DNA of 64,000 nt from Candidatus Cloacimonadota bacterium (GTDB lineage: Bacteria; Cloacimonadota; Cloacimonadia; Cloacimonadales; Cloacimonadaceae), in NCBI GenBank assembly GCA_012728875.1, contig JAAYEF010000021.1:33283-97282 (forward strand). Reading direction: 5' to 3'. Numbering within the stretch: position 1 is the stretch's first letter; each line of letters begins with the position of its first letter. A program made the translations under genes and the position numbers. The notes under the pieces are model-generated. The model was not told the DNA's origin, did not search any database, and saw only the letters and a program-made list of their open reading frames with translations. Of this stretch, positions 49,032-60,200 are shown one piece after another.

Positions 49032-50501
49032 TTAAAAGTCATCCTCTTCGAGGGCTTCTAGTTCCAAGATCTCAGCCGTTTCCTCAACGGGCAATTCCTG
49101 CACTTTGTTCAGTTTTTTTGTGATCTGCCGGCTGCGATGGCTGGCTAGTTCAATGGTTTTTGAGGCTTCCTCCAATTTTTTCTGGGTTTTTGTCAAAACT
49201 TCGCCAAACTTGCCAAAATCAGTTTTGATGGCGCCCAGGGTTTTCCAAACCTCGCTGCTGCGTTTTTGGATGGCAAGGGTGCGGAAGCCCATCTGCAGAC
49301 TGTTCAGCAGAGCGGAAATGGTGGTGGGTCCCACAACCGTGACCTTGTATTTGCGTGTGATCTCCTCAAAGATGGAACTGTCTCGCAGAACCTCTGCATA
49401 AAGCCCTTCCAGGGGCAGAAAAAGCAGCGCAAAGTCTGTGGTGGCAGGGGGTTTGATATATTTGTTGTGTATATCGCGGGCTGAATTCAGGATGCTGTTG
49501 CGCAACTCCTTGCGGGCGTTGTCGATCTTGACGGTGTCTGCTTCTTCCTGCGCATCCAGCAGAGTGTTGTATGATGCCAGGGGAAATTTGGAATCCACAG
49601 GCAGGTAAACACAGGAGCCATCGTCGTCTCTGCCGGGCAGGCGGATGGCAAATTCCACCACTTGGTCGCCGGTTTTTGAAGGACGATAATTGCGCTCATA
49701 TTGGTCTGGATTGAGCATCTGTTCAAGGATGGCCTCAAGCTGGATTTCGCCCATCATGCCGCGGTTGCTCACGTTGCTGAGCACTTTTTTCAGGTCGCCC
49801 ACGCCGCTGGCGAGGGTCTGCATTTCGCCCAAACCCTTGTGAACCTGCTCCAAGCGTTCGCTAACCTGCTTGAAAGAGGCGCTCAGGCGTTTTTCCAAGG
49901 TGTCATGCAGCTTTTCGTCCACGGTCTTGCGCATCTGCTCCAGCTTTTTTTCGTTTGTTTCCTGGATCTTTTCCAAGCGACCTTCCATGGTTTTGCGCAG
50001 TTCTTCGAAGTTGGTTTGCAGGTTTGTGGCCAGGTCCTGCATCTTTCTGGATTGAGATTCGGACAGATTGTTCAGCGCGGTGGTGAGTTCTTCGCGGTTC
50101 TTGCCTGCATCTGTGTTTATCTGCTGTGAAAGTTTGGTGAGCGAAGTGTTTGATTCCTCGCGGTTTTTGCGGGTTTCTTCGTTGAGATTTTCCGTGAGTT
50201 TGGCAATGGTTTCAGACATGGAGGCCAGAGACTTTGCCAGTTCCTCCCGGTTTTCCCGATTTTCCTTGCTATTGCTTTGGTTTTGCCGGGAAAGGGATTC
50301 GCTCAGCTCACGCCGGGTCTCGCTTTCCAAGGATGAAAGATCCGTGCGCAGACGCTGAATTTCCTCTCGCAGTTTGTTTTCAAAAGGCTGCAGTTCACCT
50401 GAGCGATCCTGCGGCATGGAGATCTTTTTGTTCAGGATGATGAAAGCCACAAACCCCAAAAGTAACGCCAGGGCACCGAGAATCAGAGCAATGAGTTCCA
50501 T
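49032..50501 (-). CDS. rmuC: DNA recombination protein RmuC
   Basis: N-terminal TM, long coiled coil, GEIQLEAILEQML, PVDSKFPLASYNTLLDAQ, LLFLPLEGLYAEVL. Confidence 0.92.
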   Translation of the reverse strand: MELIALILGALALLLGFVAFIILNKKISMPQDRSGELQPFENKLREEIQRLRTDLSSLESETRRELSESLSRQNQSNSKENRENREELAKSLASMSETIAKLTENLNEETRKNREESNTSLTKLSQQINTDAGKNREELTTALNNLSESQSRKMQDLATNLQTNFEELRKTMEGRLEKIQETNEKKLEQMRKTVDEKLHDTLEKRLSASFKQVSERLEQVHKGLGEMQTLASGVGDLKKVLSNVSNRGMMGEIQLEAILEQMLNPDQYERNYRPSKTGDQVVEFAIRLPGRDDDGSCVYLPVDSKFPLASYNTLLDAQEEADTVKIDNARKELRNSILNSARDIHNKYIKPPATTDFALLFLPLEGLYAEVLRDSSIFEEITRKYKVTVVGPTTISALLNSLQMGFRTLAIQKRSSEVWKTLGAIKTDFGKFGEVLTKTQKKLEEASKTIELASHRSRQITKKLNKVQELPVEETAEILELEALEEDDF

Positions 50502-51232
50502 TACCCGACCTTGCGCATCAGATAGTACAGCGAGCCGAGGAGAGTGATGTCCTGATGTTCCTCAGGGTTCACCAAAAGCGGCTTGAATTCATCGTTCAAA
50601 GGGGTCAGGATGATCATTCTTTCCTTGTCGTCCAAAACCAGGCGCTTCAGGGTGATGCCGCCATCCACGCGCACTGCGCAAATCTGCCCGGAAAGCTTTC
50701 TCCAATCCTTGTTTTGGCGGATCAGAATCAGGTCGTTGTTGCAGATGATGGGCTCCATGCTGCGGCCGTTTACGCGCAGGCAGATATAGTCGTCCATCAC
50801 GCCGCGGATCACGCCTCTGCGCACGGTGAGAAACTCCACCTCGGGTTCCGTGCTCGGTACCGGCGGACCGGCTGCGATCTCGCCCGAGACGGGGATATTG
50901 ACGATTTCGGATTCCTTCACTTCTCCGCGTTCACGAGCCAACTGGTCAAGTTCGGCGCTGATGAATTCATTCACCTTTTTCAGCTTGGAACGGGCTTTTT
51001 TGCGCATGGGGGTGGGGGCTCCTTCCACAAACATGGGGCCACCGCCGGTGAGCAGCCAGTGCAAATTTACGTCCCAAAGCCTTGCCATTTCAATTACTTT
51101 GTCCAGTGAGGGCCGGATGCGCCCGCTTTCCATCTGGCTGATGGCGGCGGGTTTAACGTTCAAATATCCTGCCAACTGGGTTTGGTTGAGCTTCAGCTTT
51201 TTGCGAAGCATCGTTATTCTGGTTCCAATCAT
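50501..51232 (-). CDS. LexA-like XRE/S24 repressor
   Basis: HTH KLNQTQLAGYLNVKPAAISQMESG, IPVSGEIAAGPPV, NGRSMEPII, CAVRVDGGITLKRL. Confidence 0.9.
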   Translation of the reverse strand: MIGTRITMLRKKLKLNQTQLAGYLNVKPAAISQMESGRIRPSLDKVIEMARLWDVNLHWLLTGGGPMFVEGAPTPMRKKARSKLKKVNEFISAELDQLARERGEVKESEIVNIPVSGEIAAGPPVPSTEPEVEFLTVRRGVIRGVMDDYICLRVNGRSMEPIICNNDLILIRQNKDWRKLSGQICAVRVDGGITLKRLVLDDKERMIILTPLNDEFKPLLVNPEEHQDITLLGSLYYLMRKVG

Positions 51233-51518
51233 GAAAACCTCCCTAAAATTTTTTCTTTTTCACTTGATCGTCAAAATGGAACACGGCATTTCTTTGTCAA
51301 GTATTTTCTATAACCCATGCTTATAAGAGAACTTAGTTCGGTCGGATGCTGTTTTCAAACTGAACAAAGCACACTCCCTTCATGGCACTGCGGTACAAAT
51401 CAAGACCAATGGCATTAAGCAAGGTAATGATACGCAGCAGGATAGCCTTTATTGAGAAGCATGGATCCCAACAGAATCACCATCAGATCGATGCTTTTTA
51501 ACCGAAGTTTGTTCGCCC

Positions 51519-52340
51519 TCAGAGTGTTAAAACCAGCATATTCAGCAGCACTTCCCCATGCCAAAAGCGAAAACCCAGTTCATGCAAAAGTGGCAGAGAG
51601 TCCTTGAAAGCCGGAGGCAGGATGATGTTGTAGCTTTTTCTGCTGCCAAATAGATGCTGGAGATAGGGAAAATCAAGTTTCATGCTGGGAGTGGGCGGCT
51701 CCAAAAGCGTCACATGGTGTTCATGGGATCCACCCACATAGTAGGATGCGTTTGGGGTGCGGACCATTTTGCCGCGTGCACTCAAAAAGCTGAGGGATTC
51801 ATCGATGTGGTGCAGGCTTTGCCACGCACAGGGGATGTGGCTTCCGTAGTGGCGGAAGGGTTCAAGATCCTGCAGCGGTAGGAGTTCTGGCTCCAGCGTG
51901 GCTTTCACACCGCGTTTGGCAAGAACGTAAAAACCTGTGTGCACCTTGAAGCCGAGCTTTTTGGTGAGATGCAGGCTTTCATGATTTTGGTAATAGGTGC
52001 AAAATTCAAAGCCCTGAACGGTGCCTTCGCGCAGCAGTTTTTCCGCCAGGGTGAAGGATTGGCGGTTCAACAAGGTTGCCACTCCCAGGTTCTGAAAGCG
52101 TTTTTGCACACGCAAACCTTCGAACCACAACACTTTGCCCGGAAAGAGCGAGAGCTTCAGACAGCCGATCACCTTGCCCAGATATTCGCAAACCAAAAAC
52201 CAAGGTTCTGCAATCCAGCGGTCCATCAACAGGGGCAGGTAGTCCGTGCCGCCCCAAATTCCGCGCGAAACCCGGATCAAATCATCTCTGTCGCTGGGTT
52301 TGGCAGTGCGCACGATGCATTTTGAAAGGTCAAAATCCAT
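51519..52340 (-). CDS. GNAT-family acetyltransferase
   Basis: VRTAKPSDRDDLIRVSRGIWGGTDYLPLLMDRW, LRVQKRFQNLGVATLL; internal Met start. Confidence 0.75.
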   Translation of the reverse strand: MDFDLSKCIVRTAKPSDRDDLIRVSRGIWGGTDYLPLLMDRWIAEPWFLVCEYLGKVIGCLKLSLFPGKVLWFEGLRVQKRFQNLGVATLLNRQSFTLAEKLLREGTVQGFEFCTYYQNHESLHLTKKLGFKVHTGFYVLAKRGVKATLEPELLPLQDLEPFRHYGSHIPCAWQSLHHIDESLSFLSARGKMVRTPNASYYVGGSHEHHVTLLEPPTPSMKLDFPYLQHLFGSRKSYNIILPPAFKDSLPLLHELGFRFWHGEVLLNMLVLTL

Positions 52341-52342
52341 GA

Positions 52343-52759
52343 TCAACAACCTATGATATTTCTGAAAATCCACCACAGAACCGTTCCGCCGGCAAGGCTC
52401 CAGCCAAACCAGACGTGACGGTACAAAAAAGCCGGTTCCCATCCCAGCACCGCGTTGTGGATCAAGCCCAGCACCACAAAAGGAAGCATCAATACAGCCA
52501 TTGCGTTGAAGCGCCAGGCGCTTGCAAAACCACCATGCAAAAGGGCATGAAAGGCACGCATGGAACCGCAGCCGGGGCATTTCAACCCGGTGAGCGCAAA
52601 AAAGGGACAGCGCGGCAGATATTTTGATGCGCTGGGGTTGATGAAGGCCAGCCCCAGAATCACCAAGACAAAAAAGACCGGAGTGGCGAAACGGAACGCA
52701 ATCTCGGATAGGGGTTTACCCGTTCCGGGAGCCTGCTTGACGCTGGATATCTCTGGCAT
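52343..52759 (-). CDS. DUF2752 family membrane protein
   Basis: CPFFALTGLKCPGCGSMRAFHALLHG. Confidence 0.85.
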   Translation of the reverse strand: MPEISSVKQAPGTGKPLSEIAFRFATPVFFVLVILGLAFINPSASKYLPRCPFFALTGLKCPGCGSMRAFHALLHGGFASAWRFNAMAVLMLPFVVLGLIHNAVLGWEPAFLYRHVWFGWSLAGGTVLWWIFRNIIGC

Positions 52760-52762
52760 TAG

Positions 52763-53914
52763 TCAGAACTCAAAAGCATCAAAAAAACCGATGGCAAAAT
52801 TCAAGGCAAAAACTATGATGCCAAGAATGACGGAGATATTGATAAAAGTCATGGCCTTGCGTGCATACATTTTCGCCCTTTCGTAGTTGCCTTCCTTCAC
52901 TGCTGAACTGGCTTGGGAGGAGTTTACAATCGCCACGATCCCAAAGGGCAGACAGCAAAAGATTGTGGCTAAAACCGCTTGGGTCATGTAGGTTTTGGGC
53001 GGAGGTCCGGCTGGCGTTTCAAACACGGGCTGATAAGCCGGCTGCTGGCTTTGCACGATTGGCGGAGGGGTCGATTGAGCCGGGCGAACCGGTCCCATCC
53101 CTTGCAGGGCATTCAACACCGCTTCACAGCTGGCAAAACGGTCTTCCCGTCTTTTTTTGGTCATAACCTGCAACACTGTGATGGTGAGGTCAGAGATGAA
53201 TTCATAGTATTTGCGAGGGTTTTCCAGGGGTTTGTTCACGATCTCATCCATGATCGTGTAATCGCTTGCCGTATCAACGTTATACGGAGTTCGCCCGGTC
53301 AGCATTTCATAAAATGTAATCCCCAGGCTGAAAATGTCGGAACGGGCATCGATGTCTTTTTCCGCACGGACCTGTTCCGGGCTCATATAATACACCGTGC
53401 CAATGTTTTGCCCCGTTCTGGTCATGCCCTGTTCACCCATCACGCGGGCAATGCCAAAGTCCAGGATCTTCACGTTGTCGTCTTTGTCCACAATGATGTT
53501 GGAAGGCTTGATATCACGGTGGAGGATGCCGCGTTGGTGGGCAAAACCGAGTCCGTTCAGGATCTGGTTCAAAATTGGAATCGCTCTTTTTTCCGGAATG
53601 GGTCCAACGCTGTGGATCAGGTCTTTCAGGGTTCTGCCGGTGGCAAATTCCATAACCATATAGTGGGTTCCAAATTCCTCAATCAGCGCAAAAAGACCAA
53701 CGATGTTCGGATGGTTCAGTTTTGCCTGGATTTGAGCCTCATTGCGGAAACGTCTGATGAAATCTGAATTTGCGGATAGATCGGGATTAAGGGCTTTGAT
53801 TGCAACCACGCGGTCCAAAGCGGTGTCGCGGGCACGATAAACCGCTCCCATTCCGCCTTTGCCAATCATTTCTTCAATCCGATATCCGGAAACCATGGAT
53901 CCGGGTGCCAGCAT
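52763..53914 (-). CDS. Serine/threonine protein kinase
   Basis: YRIEEMIGKGGMGAVYRARD, ILHRDIKPSNIIVDKDDNVKILDFGIARV, C-terminal TMs. Confidence 0.96.
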   Translation of the reverse strand: MLAPGSMVSGYRIEEMIGKGGMGAVYRARDTALDRVVAIKALNPDLSANSDFIRRFRNEAQIQAKLNHPNIVGLFALIEEFGTHYMVMEFATGRTLKDLIHSVGPIPEKRAIPILNQILNGLGFAHQRGILHRDIKPSNIIVDKDDNVKILDFGIARVMGEQGMTRTGQNIGTVYYMSPEQVRAEKDIDARSDIFSLGITFYEMLTGRTPYNVDTASDYTIMDEIVNKPLENPRKYYEFISDLTITVLQVMTKKRREDRFASCEAVLNALQGMGPVRPAQSTPPPIVQSQQPAYQPVFETPAGPPPKTYMTQAVLATIFCCLPFGIVAIVNSSQASSAVKEGNYERAKMYARKAMTFINISVILGIIVFALNFAIGFFDAFEF

Positions 53915-54140
53915 AAATGCTCCTAAAGCTAAAGAATTCTTATTCTACGCTTGCTTAAATTATTGTGATTCTGTCAAGCAAAAAGATGCGATTTGCCTCC
54001 CCGATTTTTTGATTCAAGACTGAAATTGAGCAAATCGTGACTTAAGGTTTTGTGATTAACACACCACTGTCGGCTCCCCTTCCTCCTTGAGCCCATCAGC
54101 AATCGCAGCTCATTCGCGCTCTTGAGCCACTCACGTTTGG

Positions 54141-54206
54141 CGCGGGTGGTTCACGGGGATGAGGCAGGCAGGATATTGGCAAAAACCAAGGGTGAAGGGA
54201 AAGCGG
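54141..54206 (+). repeat. Dispersed intergenic repeat copy 2
   Basis: GCGGGTGGTTCACGGGGATGAGGCAGGCAGGAT...AACCAAGGGTGA resembles 39402-39463. Confidence 0.5.
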
Positions 54207-54309
54207 CCATCCTTGCGCCAAAAATGAGAAAAAGGCGGAAAAGGGTTGACAATATCTGCGTTTGCTTCAAGCTGAGTTTGAAGGAAAAAACCAAGGCTGG
54301 GGAGGACCC

Positions 54310-57069
54310 ATGGATAAAACCCTATATCTGATTGACGGCACGGCAATGCTTTACCGTTCGCACTTTGCCTTCATCAAAAACCCGCTGGTGAATTCGCAGG
54401 GACAGCACACAAGCGCCATTTTTGGCACCGTGAATTCCTTTTTGCACTTTGTGGAGCAAAAAGAGCCGGAATATATTGCAGTGAGTTTCGACCGCAAGGC
54501 GCCCACTTTTCGCCACGAAATGAGCGAAGACTACAAGGCAAACCGTCCCCCCATGCCGGAGGAGTTGGTTTCGCAGCTTGAGCCAGTGCACGAGTTTTTC
54601 CGCCTGATCGGGTTGCCGGAAATCTCTTTGGACGGTTATGAAGCGGATGACGTTTTGGCGACCTTGGCGGAGCGTTTCAAAGGCACGCACCGGATTGTGT
54701 TTGTGACCGGGGACAAGGACTATTCGCAATTGCTGGAGGACGGTGTGGGCATTTTTGACCCCGCCAAGGACCTCAATATGGACAGCGAAGCCGTGTTTGC
54801 AAAATTTGGGGTTTGGCCGCATCAGTTCATTGACTATCTGGCTTTGGTTGGAGATGCTTCCGACAATATCCCCGGTGTGCGCGGGATTGGCCCCAAAGGC
54901 GCCGAAAAGCTGCTGCAGGAATATGGAGACCTGGATTCCATCTATGCTCATCTGGAGGAAATGAAGCCGAATATGCGCCAAAAACTGGAGGAAAACAGGG
55001 ACAACGCCTTTCTTTCCAGAGAGTTGGCAACCATTGTGAGGGATGTGCCGCTTACTTTTCCCGCGGTGGAGGAAACCCGCTTCGATGCGGCGAAACTCTG
55101 TCAAGCCACGGAACTTTTGGAAAAATATGAACTCCACACCCTGAAGCGGCGGATTGAAAACAGATTCGGCAAAAAAGCGGCTGCGAAACCTGTTGATACA
55201 CATACAGATGAGGGTTTGGTTCAATCCGATATCTTTGGCGGCGAGGAAGGCGAAACAATGCCAGAGATTGAATTGAAAATCAATGCTATTTTGGCGGATA
55301 AAGAAAATCTGCCTGCGTTGTTGGAACAGCTAAAGTCTGCCGAATCAGTGGCTTTGGACACCGAGACCGACAGCTTGGACCCCATTTCGGCAAAGCTGGT
55401 GGGGATCTCGCTGTGTGTGAAAGAGGATGAGGCCTGGTATCTGCCTTTGGGACACAAAGATGCGGAAAACCTGCCGCTGGAGGAGACTTTGACGCGCCTG
55501 CGCCAAGCTCTGGCGGGGAAAAGCATCATCGGCCACAACTTGAAATTCGACCTCATGGTGCTGAAAAACGCAGGCTGGGACTTGGATAACCCCATCTGGG
55601 ATACGATGCTTGCGGCTTATATCCTCGATCCGGGGGAGAACCGTTTTTCACTGGACAACTGCGTTTTGAGGGAACTGGGACACACGATGATTCCGATTTC
55701 CGCCCTTTTGGACAAGAAAGAAGTCACCAGTTTCGACCTGGTGGAACTGGAAAAAGCGCGGGATTATGCGGCAGAGGATGCCTGGGCCACATTCCGCCTG
55801 GCGCCGCTTTATCGCAGACGGCTTTCGGATACGCAACTGCTTGAACTGTATGATAATATCGAGCTTCCGCTTTTGCCTGTATTGCAGCGGATGGAGGAAA
55901 ACGGGGTAAAGCTGGACACGGAAGTTTTGGCGGGGATTTCCCAAAATATCCAAAAGGAACTGCAAGACCTGGAAAAAAAGATCCATGATTATGCGGGATA
56001 TGAATTTAACATCAATTCCACCCAGCAGCTTGCCAAGGTGCTTTTCCAGGAAAAAAAGCTGCCTCCGGGGAAAAAGACCAAGAGCGGCTTTTCCACGGAT
56101 AACTCCGTATTGGAAGAACTCGCAGGGGATTATGAGATTGCGGACACCCTGATTCAATATCGCGCCTTGGCAAAACTGGATTCCACCTATGCCGGCGCAC
56201 TGCCAAAGCTGATCAATCCAGCCACGGGGCGCATCCATTCCTCTTTCAACCAAACCGTGGCGTCCACAGGCAGGCTGTCGTCTTCGAACCCAAACCTGCA
56301 AAACATCCCCGTGCGTACGGATTTGGGGCGTTCGATCCGCAAGGCTTTTGTGGCTTCATCAGAGGATTGGGTGATCATGGCGGCGGACTATTCGCAAATC
56401 GAACTGCGGCTTTTGGCGCTGTTTTCCCGGGATGAGGTGCTGCTGGATGCATTTCGCCATGAAGTGGACATCCACCGTCAGACTGCATCCATCATCACCG
56501 GAAAACCCTTGCAGGAAGTGAGCGCGCAGGATAGGCATCAGGCGAAGACCATCAATTTTGGCCTGCTTTATGGCATGGGTCAGAAAAAGCTTTCTCGCGA
56601 ATTGGGGATTTCACAACCGGAAGCCAAAGCCATGATCCAAAACTATTTTGAGCGCTTTCCGTCCATCCAGGCATACATCAGCCAAAGCAAGGCGGAAGCC
56701 AGGCTGCACCTGTATGCGCAAACCATTTTTGGACGCCGGCTCTATCTGAAAAATCTGAACAGTGTGAACGCGGGACTGCGCTCTGAAGCGGAAAGGGTGG
56801 CGGTGAACATGCCCATCCAAGGCAGTGCGGCAGACCTGATCAAAATCGCCATGATCCGCATCCATGCGCTGCTGAAAGATGAAGAGCGCATCCGTATGAT
56901 TTTGCAGGTGCACGACGAACTGGTCTTTGAGGTGCATCGGGACTTTTTGGATGAAGCCAAGGAACTGGTGCGCAGAGAGATGGAAGGCGCATTGCCGGAA
57001 AAATGGAGCAGCATTGTAGCGCTGAAAACCGATATCGGTGTCGGCAACAATTGGTTTGAGGCGCACTGA
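54310..57069 (+). CDS. polA: DNA polymerase I
   Basis: 5'-exo YLIDGTAMLYRSHFA, 3'-exo VALDTETDSLDP, polymerase DYSQIELRLLA, QVHDELVFEV; ATG 54310. Confidence 0.97.
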   Translation: MDKTLYLIDGTAMLYRSHFAFIKNPLVNSQGQHTSAIFGTVNSFLHFVEQKEPEYIAVSFDRKAPTFRHEMSEDYKANRPPMPEELVSQLEPVHEFFRLIGLPEISLDGYEADDVLATLAERFKGTHRIVFVTGDKDYSQLLEDGVGIFDPAKDLNMDSEAVFAKFGVWPHQFIDYLALVGDASDNIPGVRGIGPKGAEKLLQEYGDLDSIYAHLEEMKPNMRQKLEENRDNAFLSRELATIVRDVPLTFPAVEETRFDAAKLCQATELLEKYELHTLKRRIENRFGKKAAAKPVDTHTDEGLVQSDIFGGEEGETMPEIELKINAILADKENLPALLEQLKSAESVALDTETDSLDPISAKLVGISLCVKEDEAWYLPLGHKDAENLPLEETLTRLRQALAGKSIIGHNLKFDLMVLKNAGWDLDNPIWDTMLAAYILDPGENRFSLDNCVLRELGHTMIPISALLDKKEVTSFDLVELEKARDYAAEDAWATFRLAPLYRRRLSDTQLLELYDNIELPLLPVLQRMEENGVKLDTEVLAGISQNIQKELQDLEKKIHDYAGYEFNINSTQQLAKVLFQEKKLPPGKKTKSGFSTDNSVLEELAGDYEIADTLIQYRALAKLDSTYAGALPKLINPATGRIHSSFNQTVASTGRLSSSNPNLQNIPVRTDLGRSIRKAFVASSEDWVIMAADYSQIELRLLALFSRDEVLLDAFRHEVDIHRQTASIITGKPLQEVSAQDRHQAKTINFGLLYGMGQKKLSRELGISQPEAKAMIQNYFERFPSIQAYISQSKAEARLHLYAQTIFGRRLYLKNLNSVNAGLRSEAERVAVNMPIQGSAADLIKIAMIRIHALLKDEERIRMILQVHDELVFEVHRDFLDEAKELVRREMEGALPEKWSSIVALKTDIGVGNNWFEAH

Positions 57070-57284
57070 AAGCCGGAGTTTTTGAGCCCGTTTTTACAGA
57101 TGCGGAAAAGCTTTTGAGTGAAACCAGGCAGGCCGGCTCACAAAATCGCCAAAATGGGCTTGACATTTATGGCTGGAAATATTGTCTTGTTGAAATGAGA
57201 CGAAAACCCTGCGGTCTTCGGCTCAAAAAGCGGTTTCAAAAAGTGTAAGTGCCGCTGTTGCAATAATATCTGGTTGAGGAAAAT

Positions 57285-60200
57285 TTGGATAAGATCGAGT
57301 CACAAGCCTTGGCGAGCAACCTGGCTCAAACCCAGGTGAAGCAGATCGTCCTTTCCCCGCAAAGCCTGTGGCTGTTGGAGCAAAGCGAAGCCTATTTCGG
57401 CATCCACCAGCGTACACGGCTGTTTTTGGAGGAATTACATCACCCATTTTCGAACTTGGGTTCGGCTTTGGAACTTTTACGCCAAAGCATCACGGGAGAT
57501 CTCTGGTTTTGGGCGCAGCTCCCCCAGCGGGAACGCGCTCTGAAGAGCATTCTCAATATCTTTGAAGACATCTTTTCCCGCGCACCGGATGATAAAATCA
57601 AGCAAAATACCCTTGGTGAATTTTTGGGCTTTGTGATTGCCCTCGCAGAAAATGAGGAAGTTCCTCAAAGTATATTGGATCAGGCTTTTGAGGTTTTGGA
57701 GAGCTGGCATGCCACGGCACCGGAATTTTTTGTGAGCGCATCTGGTCAGTTTTTCAAAAGCCTGCAAAAGTTTTGGCCTCGCCTACAGGAGCGCGAAAAA
57801 GCCATCTCTCTGCTGCGCAGTGTGTTCCAGGCTTCGGTGGAGCTGTGGAACGCCACTTCATCCATTTCTGCCTGGCGCAGCAAATATGCGGATCTTGTGA
57901 GCATCGGAGAAAAAGAACTGGAAAAAGCGGTGGGGAAGGAGTTTTTTGCCGACTGTCTCAAGCAAGTTAAAGCGGCGCAGAGCCTTGAGGACTTCGCTTC
58001 CATTCCCTCATTTTCGGATATTGCCGCCCGTCTGCGCGACCAGATTTCCAGCTTTCCCAGTCTGCCGGAAAAGATCCACTACATCTTTTATCTGCTGGGA
58101 CTGCCCACCATGACGACACTGAGCGACCATCTGCTTTGGGACCTCAACCGGCTTTTGGCAGAGCTGCACAACTCTTTGAGTGTGAAAGAAATAAACCTGC
58201 TCATCGATAGCATTTTTGAAAATCTGGCGGAGTTTAAAAACCGGCATTGCAGCATCGTTTTGGATTGCGTGCTCACCATCGGCAAGGTAATCTTGGATCC
58301 CAAGGAGCCGGAACTGGGAAAACGCTGCCTGCGCCAGATCATCGATCTGGGCTTTGTGGAACCCGGAGAGATTAAAATCAACAGCGACTGGCAGATAGTG
58401 GCAAACAAAAACCACATCAAAAACATCCGTGTGTGGCTGGAACTGATTGGCATCGACCCTGTTTTTTGCAAGGATATGCTGGCGGCGCTCATCATCAACC
58501 TCATCCAGGGCGGCATTTTCATCTCGGATACCGACCTCTTTCAAAAGGATGTTTCCAAGTTTCTAAATAGCAATCTGGAACCGCTTTACGTGCAGGCGAA
58601 GCAGCTTTTGAGGCTTTTCCCGGTGTTTTACCACGAGATTGGCGCCGAGGGCGAAATCCGCGACCTGAGCACCGAAATTGACGAGATGAGCGGACGCCGG
58701 GACCGCCTGATTCACTTTGTGCGCAAACAGGTTCACACCGAAAGCAACAATACGCATATCATCTTGCTGCACAGCATCTTGGACTATTGGACAGACCTTG
58801 ATTCCCGCCACCTGAAAGGCTTGCTGCCGGAGGATGTGGAACTCTTTATCCAGAAAGCGGATGAACGTACCAAGCTTCAAAACAGGGCGGTGAAAAAGTT
58901 TTTCCGGGATCATAAGGTCAATGCCGACAGCCTGTTGGGGCAATCCTGGCACGCTGTTGAACCGCTTTTCCGCAAGGTGAAAAAAGAGGATTTTTCCCTG
59001 AGGCGGCTGGAACTTTTGGTGCGCATCCACTATATGCTCCTGGACAAATATCAGCTGGATCCCTATGATATTGTGAAGTTTCTGGCTCGCTTCAACTGGT
59101 TTGACGAGCGTGAACGCCAGCGTTTTGAAAAGAGCCTGAAACGCAGTGACCACAACGGCAGCATCCGCCAGATTTTGGACTACATCGAGCGCCTGAACCA
59201 AGTGGTCTTGAATCCCGACCCCAGCCAAGGCTGGGAAAACATCTATTACAAAAGGCATATTGCGGCGGGGATTCCCTCCATGTATGGCCAATATCGCGAG
59301 CCAAAGCTGGAGGCGCTGGGCATGGTGTTCCGCTTGGAAAACCTGATGGAACGCCTCATGGAACAGAATATCGCGCGCTTGAATCTGGATTATATCACCG
59401 CCAGCACGCTCAAGCGCATCATCAGCATTTTGGAACTTTTTGAACTGGGCATGGCTCGCGAAGGAGTGACCAGCGAAGCTTTTTCCAGCGCTGTGGAAAT
59501 GCTTAAATCCGGGCAACAGACTGTGCCGCTTACGCTTGACCAATATCTGGATCTTTTCAATCAGATCAAGGACAGCATCACCGAACTGATTCAGGAATAT
59601 TATTATCGCTTCTATGAACAGGAACTGGGACGCCGCCCGGTGAAAATGCGTAAGTATAAGAAACACATGGCTCAACAGATGCTGGCGGAGGAGTTTTTCC
59701 GCAAGCTCCTAAGCTCCAGTTTTTTGGTGCAGTTGATGGACAATTTCATCGCCAGGGTTTTGGAGGCGCTGAACTCCATGAAACGCGCTTTCGGAAGCGG
59801 AGAGCTCCGCCGGGTAATGAGTTACGACCCCGATCTGATGTTCATTCCCCTGCACGTGAATAGGGGCAAGCTGGATAATCAGGTGCTGCTTGGCTCCAAA
59901 GCGCATTTTTTGAAACGCATGCACAGCTATGGTTTTCCCATCCCGCCAGGATTTGTGATCAGCACGGAAATGCACCGTTTTCGCGGGGTTTTGCGTGCTC
60001 ATGCCGGAATTCAGCGTGAGATGGAGGAACTGCTGAAACAAAATATCCGCCGCGTGGAAAGAAAAACCGGGCTCAAGCTCGGCGACCCCGAGGCTCCGCT
60101 GCTTTTTTCCGTGCGTTCCGGAGCAGCGCTCAGTTTGCCCGGTGCCCTGGATACATTTTTGAACATCGGCATGAACGATGAGGTCACCCTAAAACTAAGC

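Noticed and set aside
58563-59675. 370-aa minus-strand ORF
   Set aside because: Antisense to the PPDK-like gene; no domain signal.
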